From contig QANZ01028368.1 in the NCBI GenBank assembly GCA_003254925.1, positions 158,266-222,265 on the forward strand: a stretch of 64,000 nt of DNA. The letters run 5' to 3'. Numbering within the stretch: the stretch's first letter is position 1; every line of letters begins with the position of its first letter. This DNA comes from Chamaecrista fasciculata. Taxonomy: Eukaryota > Streptophyta > Magnoliopsida > Fabales > Fabaceae. A program made the position numbers and the translations under genes. Of this stretch, positions 55,310 through 64,000 are shown piece by piece. The notes beneath the pieces were generated by a model, which worked only from the letters and a program-made list of their open reading frames with translations, did not search any database and was not told the origin of the DNA.

Positions 55310-56330
55310 GATAATAAACCAAAGAATTTAGGGTATGGGATTTTAGGGTTTGGGGTTTTAGGTTTTAGGGTTTGGGGTTCAAGGTTTAGGGTTTGGGATT
55401 TTAAGGTTTGGGGTTTAGGTTTGAGTTTGGGGTTTGGGGTTTAGGGTTTTAGAGTTTAGGGTATGGGATTTTAGGGTTTGGGGTTTGTGGTTGTAGAGTT
55501 TAGGGTTTAAGGTTTTAGGATTTGGGGTTTGGAATTTTAGAGTTTGAGGTTTGGGGTTTTACAATTTAGGGTTTAAGGTTTTAGGATTTGGGGTTTGGGA
55601 TTTTAGGATCTAGGTTTGGGATTTTGGGTTTTAGGGTTTTGGGTTTGGGATTTTGGGGGTTGGGGTTTTAGAGTTTAGGGTTTGGGGTTTGGGGTTTTAG
55701 GGTTTGGGGTTTGGAGTTCTAAGATTTGGGGTTTTAGAGTTTAAGGACTAAATTGAAATGTTTGGAAGAATTTTGGGACACTTTACAATTTTAGGATTTT
55801 AGGGTTTTAGGGTTTATGATTTTAGGATTTAGGGTTTAGGATTTTAGGGTTTGGGGTTTGGGGTTTAGGGTTTGGGATTTGGAATTTTAGGGTTTGGGGT
55901 TTTACAATTTAGGGTTTAAGGTTTTAGGATTTGGGGTTTGGGATTTTAGGGTTTGGGGTTTGGGATTTTAGGGTTTGAGGTTTTAGAGTTTTGGGTTTGG
56001 GATTTGGGGTTCTAGGGTTTGAGGTTTTAGAGTTGAAGGACTAAATTGAAATGTTTAGAAGAATTTTGGGACACTTTACAATTTTCGGATTTTAGGGTTT
56101 TAGGGTTTAGGTTTTAGGGTTTGGAGTTTAGGATTTTAGGATTTAGGGTTTAGGGTTTAGGGTTTGGGGTTTAGGGTTTTTAATACTTTTAAGGACTAAA
56201 CTGGAATATTTGGAAGAGTTTTGGGACATTTTACAATTTTATTTTGAGGATTTGGGACTAAACTGGAATGTTTGGAAGAGTTTTGGGACATTTTACAATT
56301 TTATTTTGAGGATTTGGGACTAAAATGCAT
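55310..56330. repeat. About 1 kb of degenerate telomere-like (TTTAGGG) repeats
   Basis: TTTAGGG, TTTGGGG and TTTTAGGG variants run from 55326 to about 56180. They are interrupted three times by a MULE-arm module (AAGGACTAAATTGAAATGTT, then TTGGGACACTTTACAATTTT) at about 55742, 56037 and 56190. The module is the same one that borders the shorter telomere-like blocks at 45640 and 53480, so this is an expanded transposon arm and not a chromosome end. Confidence 0.8.
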
Positions 56331-56799
56331 AAAACCTTGTGCACAAGTCTTGTTTTATATCTCAAGATTTTATTTTTCTCATTTCCTTTTACGTACAAAG
56401 ACTCATCTATACCCAACTGGTTTTATATCATCGGGTGTTTGGATTACAGGTCCAAAAATCTATACTTTATAATTTATTTAACTCACTTTGAATCACATCT
56501 TTCAAATTTGGCTAAACTATTTTACGTCATCATTTTTTGACGTATTTCAATTCATGATCCTCGTTTTTTATAATATAATATGATAAAAAAAATAATGAAA
56601 ATATTGTTTTTGCACAAAATAGAAGAGAATTAGTTCACACTTTCTATTTTATTTAATATTTTATGCAAAATATATTTTAATATATCTTTTTGAGAAACTA
56701 ATCATAAAGAACCCTAAATTAGTAACATTTATATAATGGTATAAGAAATTGTGTTACATAGCAGATTTTTTCGAAAAGAAATAGATTAATGATAAAATG
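56331..56799. other. AT-rich spacer
   Basis: Small open frames only; no gene or element was recognised. Confidence 0.55.
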
Positions 56800-57307
56800 C
56801 ATAGTTATAAAAACCGAATCGGACCGGCCGGTCGGACCGGTTGAACCGTGAACCGGCCAGTGGTCCGGTCCGAGTTGAGTACAAAACCGGTCCAGCTAAG
56901 AACCGGTCAAAAACCAGGAAAACCGTCTTGAACCGGCCGATTCTGAGGTTGAACCGGTTCAGGTTTTTTTTTTTTCTAATTTTTTATTTTTTTTAAGTTT
57001 TTCTTGATTAAAATGATGCTATTTTTTTTTAAAAAAAATCTTATTATGTTTAGACTCAAAATAATACACTATTTAATAGTTTTTACTTGAAAATTTAATT
57101 TTTTATCCTCTTAATTATCACTTTCTTATTGAATCCAACTTAAATTTAAAGAGTTTATTATATATTTTTATTATATTAAAATAAATATATTATTTTTTAT
57201 TTATTTAATTATTAACGGTCCGACCCCGGTTGAACCCCGGTTGAACCATTGAACCTTGAACCGCTGCTTCGGCCGGTTCAATGACCGGTCCGGTTTTAAT
57301 AACCTTG
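56800..57307. mobile_element. hAT-type MITE (508 bp)
   Basis: CATAGTTATAAAAACCG mirrors CGGTTTTAATAACCTTG. ATAAAATG flanks both sides exactly (56792-56799 and 57308-57315), the 8-bp duplication typical of hAT elements. Subterminal DNA is packed with CCGGTTGAACC and GGACCGG. This is the best-preserved member of the family seen at 14729, 16408 and 42258. Confidence 0.85.
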
Positions 57308-57315
57308 ATAAAATG

Positions 57316-58013
57316 TTGGAGGGCAAGGATATGAACAAAGGTTAAAACTTTAAATTGGTCCAAAATATATATGGTAGATTCTAAATTGGTCCAAAAACTG
57401 TTTTTACTTTTGTTTTGGTCCTCAAACTTCCACATTTGTTTTGCTTTGGTCCTAAGAATTTTGATTTTGCCTAATTTTTACTATAATTTTTAACCTAAAC
57501 AATTGAAATGATTCATTTTTCTCTCCTATATATTTGTCATAACTCATAATAGGACAGAGAGAATGAAAACTTTTTTTTTCTTAGTCACAAATTTAAGATA
57601 AATTTGTGGTAGATTTTTCTTTTAAAGGGTTAAAATTTTTTGCTCTCTTTATCAACTTACTTATTATGATGAATGAGAAAGAAATGATACATATCAATTG
57701 GGACTTATGAATATTTTTATATTGTATCGTAAGCATGTCGGGAACACATTATACATGCTTTTATAGGTCTGTTATATTAGTGCATATTCTTTATATGATA
57801 ATTTTGTTGAAAATGAGTGTAAACACTGTATTTTATCTAGACACTTTGTAAATAAATAAAGTTTTGAGTTATTTTCATAAATAAAATAAATTTTGTGATG
57901 CTAAAAGAAAATAAAAAAATGAGAGATCATAAAAAATTTCCAAGTGAAAATTTGACAACAACATTCAGAGAAAAAAAAAAGCATCTGGGGATTAGGGAAG
58001 ATAAGGTAAAAAT
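57316..58013. other. Spacer with a few MULE-arm phrases
   Basis: 'TTGGTCC' phrases at 57355-57450; the rest is AT-rich. No gene was recognised. Confidence 0.5.
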
Positions 58014-58198
58014 GGGAAATGGATCCTCTAGAGTTCCTTTCTCTACATTTCTTGTAGAGTATGAGAGAGAAAGGAAGAGAAAGAAGAGAGAGAGAGAGAG
58101 AAAATTTGGTTTTTATATATTTTTATTTTATAGAATCCATATTTTTTTTCTAACTTCACAAGAAATGCATGAAAAGAAACTCTAGAGGATCCAATCCC
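58014..58198. mobile_element. Small inverted-repeat MITE (185 bp)
   Basis: GGGAAATGGATCCTCTAGAG mirrors CTCTAGAGGATCCAATCCC, and TTCTACATTTCTTGT mirrors ACAAGAAATGCATGAA. GTAAAAAT flanks both sides (58006-58013 and 58199-58206); a ninth base (G) also matches. A (GA)n run lies at the centre. 8 bp would suggest hAT and 9 bp Mutator. Confidence 0.8.
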
Positions 58199-58206
58199 GT
58201 AAAAAT

Positions 58207-59406
58207 GCTGCTTTCTTTAAAAAAAAAACAGAAAAAGATGAAAAATTTATAACAAAAAAAAAAACCCAATTTCGTCCTCAATATTTTTTTTTGGTTATCA
58301 GTTTTGTCTTCAATGTTTCACATTTTGGTCAATTTTATCATTTACTCTTACTTTAGTCAAATATTAACGATATAATCTACGTGATTAATAATATGTAATG
58401 TAATATTAATAAAAAAAAGAAATTCAAATTCTAACTCAGATTGAAAAGCAGGATGCAATCTGTTATTAATTTATTGAAAGAAGTCAATCAAAAGATAAAA
58501 TTGACCAAAATATAAAATATTGAAAACAAAATTGACGGGAAAAAGAAAAGATCGGAGACAAAATTGATAGTTGAAGTAAAATTGAAGTCGAAATTAATAT
58601 AAAAAAAAACAAAGAAGCACGAAAGTTTGCTCCATTTTGTGTAGGGACCATAACGCGGAAGAGAGAATCTAGAGGGGACTAAAACCAAAGTTTGCTCCAT
58701 TTTCCATTAAATCATAAGTAAGTATCTCTTGAACCTGGGTTCTCTCAACTGAAGGCACTAGTTGTATTCTTTTCTTTTTTACTCTTTCTGTTTTCCTCTT
58801 CATTTTTTGCTGTTCTTTTTTGAAATAAAAACCAAAAATCTTTCCTTAAATTTTTGTTTTTCATTTCTTCATAAAAAAAGTAAAATATTAAAGAATGAGA
58901 AAAATGAAATAGATTTTAAAATCTTTCATGATTAAAATCAAAAAACAGTGTTTCAAAATTAATTTTTATCTTGAGTTTTTGTTTTAAAATAAATTTTAAC
59001 TTTTTCTTCCAAAAGAATAGTAAAACTGGTTTGTTTTTTAAACATCAATTTCTTCTCCCGTACGTTTTGATCCCTTTTGTAAATTCCCCCTCTTTTTTTT
59101 TTTGTTTACTTATTTTCATCTTTTTTCTTTTTATTCTCTTTCTAAATTCTTATTTTATTTTTGTATTTAAATCTTTAATTTTTTTTCTTATCTTTCTCTT
59201 GTTTTGAAAACTTTTCTCCATATTATTTTTTTGGAGTAATTTAGTCTAATTTTAAAAACATAAATTTTTTATCATCTTTGGTTCGATACCAATATTTTGT
59301 TTATCCACCATTTTTTTTCACACTTTTCTCAAAATTAATTTTTTAAATTTTCCTTAAAAATTTAGTAGGACTCATTTATTTTTTTTTTTCAAATAGTCAT
59401 ATGCAG
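58207..59406. other. AT-rich upstream region of the TOC159-like gene
   Basis: Long T- and A-rich tracts; open frames are low-complexity (Phe/Leu-rich). No upstream exon of the receptor gene was recognised, so the long acidic N-terminal region normally found in TOC159 appears to be missing or too diverged to see. Confidence 0.55.
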
Positions 59407-59940
59407 GCGTGACAATGATGATGTCAAATTTACAAGATTGCACAACTTCTGAAGTGATGTATGGTCTGAATGTTGATAATGATGATGATGATTCTCAACA
59501 TGCAGAGAAAAAGGTTGAGAAGTTGGATTATTTTGGAAGTCCTAGTGTTGATGATACAGAGGTGAAGGATAATGAGATTTTATATGATACACAGAAACCA
59601 CTTGCAAAAGGTAATTAATCAGGCTGGTAAACTGAAACTAAGCTTATATCAATTCCAAATTCCCTTTATTGTAGAATCTGCAAAAGCTAATTAATTATTC
59701 TGTTGAAAATGATGATGTCAAATGTAGATAATTCAGTTGACACTTTACAATTTGAAGATACCACAACTTCTGAAGTGATGTATGGTCTGAATATTGATAA
59801 TTCAGTTGATGATGATGATGATTCTCAACATGTAGAGAAAAATGTTGAGAAGTTGGATTATTTTGAAAGTCCTAGTGTTGATGATACAGAGGTGAAGCAT
59901 AATGAGATTTTATATGATGCACAGAAACAACTTGCAAAAG
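59407..59940 (+). repeat. Duplicated acidic exon in the TOC159-like gene
   Basis: 59407-59610 and about 59728-59940 encode the same acidic segment (TTSEVMYGLN, then DDDDSQH, VEKLDYF, SPSVDDTEVK, NEILYD, LAKG). Each ends CTTGCAAAAG/GTAAT at a phase-1 splice donor. The introns after them are also repeated (AAGCTTATAT, TTCCAAATTCCCTTT, TTGTAGAATCTGCAAAAG). A third partial repeat start (GATGATGTCAAATGTACAAA) stands at 60040-60060. The obvious splice from 59940 to the AG at 60067 does not keep the frame of the next block. Confidence 0.8.
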
Positions 59941-62605
59941 GTAATAACCAAACTGGTAAAGTGAAACTAAGCTTATATATATTCCAAATTCCCTTTTATT
60001 GTAGAATCTGCAAAAGGTAATTTGATATTCTGCTGAAATTGATGATGTCAAATGTACAAATATGCAGGAGACTCGTTCTTGGTGCTTCTGAAATTCAAGG
60101 GATTGAACCTATTGAAGGCAATGCTACAGAAGAACCCTTTGATAAGATAATTGCAACAACTTCAGATGTTGTCAAGTCTGACCATAGTGTTGATAATGCA
60201 GTTGATGATAATAATAAGAATAATAATAAACATGCCGAAAACGCGATGAACATCGCTCCATCTGGCTTAGGCTCGGGACTATCTCTCCAATCTGACAAAT
60301 TCAAACCTGCCACGCGGTCAAATAATCGTGTTAGTTTTCATTCTGGGGCTGATGATGATGATTCTTCAGATACAAGTAACTTGTTGAGTGAAGAAGAGAA
60401 TAAAAAACTAGAGAAAGTGCAGCAACTCAGAATTAAATTCTTAAGATTAGTTGAGAGACTTGGTAAGGGTTTTACCCCTCAAGAATTAAAAGCAGCTCAG
60501 CTTCTTATTACAGGAATAGGCAAATTAGCAGCAGCCAACTACAGTTTATTAGCTTGGATGATGCAATTAGGAGTGCTTCCCAGCTTGAAGCTGAAAGAAA
60601 AGGAAAAGAAGATGATTTAGATTTCTCAGTGAATATATTAGTTCTTGGGAAATCAGGTGTGGGTAAGAGTGCTACCATTAATTCCATTTTTGGTGAAGCA
60701 AAAGCAAAGACTAGTAGCATCAATATATATGAAGCTGCTACAACTTCTGCTACAGAAATTGTTGGAATGGTAGGTGGAGTAAAGATAAGAGTTTTCGACA
60801 CCCCAGGTTTGAAATCTTATGCAGGGTAACAAAATTTCAATAGAAAAGTCTTGTCTAAGGTGAAGAAGAAGCTTTTCACTAAAAAATCTTCTCCTGATAT
60901 TGTTCTCTTTGTGGATCGCCTGGACACATTAAAAAGTAGAAATAATCTCAATGATTTGCCATTATTAAAGACAATAACTGATGTTCTTGGTTCTTCAATT
61001 TGGCAAAATACTATAGTCACTCTGACTCATGCTGCTTCTGCTCCTCCTGATGGGCCATCTGGTTCTCCAATTGGCTATTATGCATTTGCTGCTCAGCAAT
61101 CTCTTATAGTTCAGCTAACCATAGGACAAGCTGTGAATGACCACCTACATCTTATGAATCCGAATCCGGTTTCTCTTGTCGAGAACCATCCTTCTTGTCG
61201 TAAAAATGTTAGAGATGGTGAAAAGGTTCTTCCTAATGGCCAAAGTTGGAGGCCTCAATTGTTGCTCTTATGCTATTCAATGAAGATTCTCTCTGAAGCT
61301 GCTAACCTTTATGAAACTCAAGATAAAAAAGGCGATGATGACCGCAGGAAACTTCTCGGTTCTCTTTTTTGCTCCCCTCCTCCCTTTCCATACTTGTCAT
61401 CGCTGTTGCAGTCACGCAGCCATCCCAAACTATCTGCTGACAATGGTGATTCTGATATTGGTGAGTTGGCTGATTTGTCTAATTTGTCTGATTCTGACAT
61501 TGATAAAGATGAATATGACGAGCTCCCGCCATTTAAGCCTCTTAAGAAATCTCAGATTGATAAACTTAGTAGAGAGCATCGCGAAGCATACTTTGATGAG
61601 TACGATTATCGGGAGAAACTTCTAAAGAAAAAGCAATGGAGAGAGGAGCTGAAAAGGATGAGAGACATGAAGAGAAAAGGTAAAGCTAGTGTAAACCATT
61701 ACAATGACATGGAGGATTTAGATGATCAGAAAAATGGAAGTCCAGTTCCATTGCCTGATTTGGACTTTCCACCATCATTTGATTCTGATAATGCAGCTTA
61801 CAGATACCGCAGCTTATTGGATCCGAAATCCCGGTTGCTGCCAAGAACAGTGCTTGACCCTCATGGTTGGGACCATGATTGTGGTTATGATTGTGTAATT
61901 CTTGAAAAAACTCAAGACATTATTAATAAATTCCCAGCAGCTGTCACTGCTCAAATCACTAAGGATAAGAAAGACTTTAGCATCCATTTGGATTCCTCAG
62001 TTGCTGCAAAACATGGAGAGAATGGATCAACTATGGTGGGATTTGACATACAAAATTTTGGAGAGAAGTTAGCTTACACATTCAGAGGAGAGACAAAGTA
62101 CAAAAATTTCAAAAGAAATAAAACTGCTGCTGGGGTATCTGTGATGTTTTTGGGTGAAAATGTGACCACTGGGCTAAAAATTGAGAACCAGATAGCACTC
62201 GGGAAACGTTTGGTTTTGGCCGGTAGCACCGGGACAATGAGATGTCAAGGTGATTCTGCTTATGGTGCCAATGTTGAAGTCAGAATCAAGGAAGCAGATT
62301 TTCCAATTGGACAGAATCAGTATTCATTTGTTCTTTCTCTGATGAAGTGGAAGGGGGTCTTGGATTTAGGGGCCAATTTTGTGTCCCAAATTTCTATTGG
62401 ACGAAATTATAAGATGGTTGTTAATGCTGGATTGAACAACAACATGAAAGGACATGTCTCTGTGAAAATAAGTAGCTCAAGCCAACTTCAGATTGCCCTG
62501 ATTGCTATTCTTCCAATCCTCAGGGCCATCTATAAAAAGTTCTGGCCTGGGGCTAGAGGTAGAGAGAATGATTCCATCTGTTATTTAGAGAATGATTGCT
62601 ACTAG
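59407..62605 (+). pseudogene. TOC159-like chloroplast preprotein receptor GTPase, truncated and disrupted
   Basis: TOC159 is the outer-envelope GTPase that receives precursor proteins for import into chloroplasts. Here 60042-60550 encodes an acidic stretch and the conserved LRIKFLRLVERLG lead-in. A frameshift at about 60549 moves to the frame SLDDAIRSASQLEAE, with the P-loop GKSGVGKS (60647-60670), DTPG (60797-60808), then an in-frame TAA (60827-60829). The same frame goes on with SPDIVLFVDRLDT, TLTHAASAPPDGPSG (61022-61066), PVSLVENHPSCRKN and LPPFKPL. It also keeps the whole membrane-anchor domain (AYRYRSLLDP, GWDHDCGYD, AKHGENGSTM, LQIALIAILP) to 62605. The wording fits TOC159 better than TOC132/120. 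The N-terminal acidic domain is very short. Sequencing errors could explain the two lesions, but a decayed copy is simpler. Confidence 0.88.
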
Positions 62606-63433
62606 TTGCTTCTTTTTTTTTCTTTCTATCATTTTCTTTAATAATTGGTTAGTTATTTTATGTTTCCTGGAATAATGGTTTTCTGCTATAGCTTTTTGTT
62701 GCCTTAGAATTGGACTGAGATGGGGGAGAGAGTCTATTCATAATTGTTTGTTCCTGTTATTTCTTCTCTTCTGCATTATGAATGGAAATTTTGTTCTCTA
62801 TTTGAGTATCTTACCCTGCTTCCAATTATATTAGGAATGCAGTGAATAACTGTGTGAACTGTATCATTAAAACTATTTGAAACTTTCTTTAATTTCTTCT
62901 TGGCCTATTTGTGGTATCTCCCAATATCTTCTTGGCCTATTTCTTTAAAGTTACTAGTAAACTTTCTTGATTCTTGTCTGCTTTGAGTATTTGCTTTCAA
63001 GATAGTTGTTTATCTAAAATTATCAACCACCCGTAAAAGAAGCTAACAACAATGAAAAGCATTATTGTTTTGACAAATCCTGTTTTGAGAGCTATAAGGT
63101 TCTAAATAATCTTGCTATTAAGGATTTCCCTTTATTTTACTCTATATTCTAAGCAATTACCATATAAATCTTACTCTTGGAAACTTCTGTAGTATAGAAA
63201 ATTATGCTATTTTCTGTTAACCCAGGAATTATAGCTAACTGATAGAATATTTACACTGATTGGGAAAGATAGTTTTAAATATACACGCTTATGGCTTGTA
63301 TATACATAAAGTCATAATTGTATTATATCACAACTATAAGGTGTAAGTAAATATAGGAGTCGAATTGAATATTTTTGTTGTTAACGTTGTTGTTTCTATT
63401 GGTGAGATTGTTTTGAGTTTCAATCTCATCTGC

Positions 63434-63468
<35 letters not shown>

Positions 63469-64000
63469 NTTTTTTTTTTTTTTTTCTTCCTCTATTTTCT
63501 TCACCCCTGCCTTCATAAGAAATTCTGTTTTCTCTGTTTATGGACACCCTAAATAACGTAGTATAGGCTCTCAAGTCCAAAGTCTTTATACACACTTTTA
63601 CAGTTTGTGTCTCATACTTCTGCATCTGGGTTTTCTTGGATTATATATGATCTTATAAATAACTTCATGCTATGCTATTTTTCACTGCCCTTTTCTGTGA
63701 AAATGCTTTGGAGAGTTTTTTTTGTATACAAAATGTTCTTGTGTTTACATTTTCTTGCTTTTGTTTGGATGGCTAAGAGAAAAGATGTGGCTTTCTTTAA
63801 GGCTTTTGTTTGAGAAAGTTCTCTTGTTCTCTAAATGTTAAGAGTTTCTTGGCTGAGAAAAAAGTGTTCTGGGTGATCTTTCTTTCTTATTCTCCCTCTT
63901 GGATTTCTTTTTTTGAAGATAAATATCTCCTTTTGATTTCATAGGAGAGAAAATTTGAGCTTCTTTGTGGCTTTTGTTTGCTGAACTTCTTTTATTCCCC
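62606..64000. other. 3' flank of the TOC159-like gene; no further gene seen
   Basis: AT-rich. TCTTCTTGGCCTATTT is repeated at about 62894 and 62928. A T tract at 63440-63485 contains a single N (63469), probably a sequencing stall. The last few hundred bases have no clear frame, although a gene could begin beyond the window. Confidence 0.6.

Noticed and set aside
58088..58104. GA-repeat as a regulatory GAGA element
   Set aside because: It is the centre of a small inverted-repeat MITE with no gene nearby.
60826..60843. GT...AG segment that would remove the in-frame stop of the TOC159-like gene
   Set aside because: Only 18 bases, far below the minimum size of a plant intron.

Overview
The window is nuclear DNA of a flowering plant, almost certainly a eudicot. 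It is AT-rich and full of transposons. It carries degenerate TTTAGGG/CCCTAAA blocks, Dof, ascorbate peroxidase and TOC159-type plant gene sequences, and five assembly gaps (four long N runs and a single N). The species cannot be fixed from the sequence.

Layout. 0-2.4 kb: 3' part of a Ty1/copia element (pol plus 3' LTR) abutting a broken histone H4 fragment. 3.3-24.2 kb: a tandem cluster of five two-exon genes, all on the minus strand, for small secreted cysteine-rich (defensin-like) peptides, plus one relic whose coding part is deleted. The cluster is broken up by Mutator-like elements (MULEs), hAT and Stowaway MITEs, a solo LTR and several tiny poly(T)/GGCC insertions with long target duplications. 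One MULE (20.0-21.1 kb) carries a captured inositol-phosphate kinase (ITPK) fragment. 26.5-40.3 kb: a broken ascorbate peroxidase fragment, then two broken copies of one histone deacetylase (HDA9-like) exon. Each is followed by a satellite array whose about 573-bp period is a trimer of related about 160-210-bp monomers. A MULE carrying a leucine-rich-repeat gene fragment sits inside the first array. 40.3-58.2 kb: a transposon graveyard with a complete TRIM retroelement, a MULE carrying a Dof transcription-factor fragment, palindromic MULE-MITEs, SINEs, hAT MITEs and MULE arms filled with telomere-like repeats. 59.4-62.6 kb: a truncated TOC159-like chloroplast preprotein receptor gene with one frameshift and one in-frame stop in its GTPase domain and a duplicated acidic exon upstream.

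Function. The only genes that look intact are the five cysteine-rich peptide genes. They share a signal-peptide exon, a phase-1 intron, a TATA box at a similar distance, and a fixed nine-cysteine framework. The two youngest copies differ in the mature-peptide exon only by amino-acid-changing substitutions, while their flanks are nearly identical, which suggests diversifying selection. Almost all other recognisable protein-coding sequence is captured, truncated or frameshifted. Many MULE insertions can be placed to the base by 9-bp target duplications.
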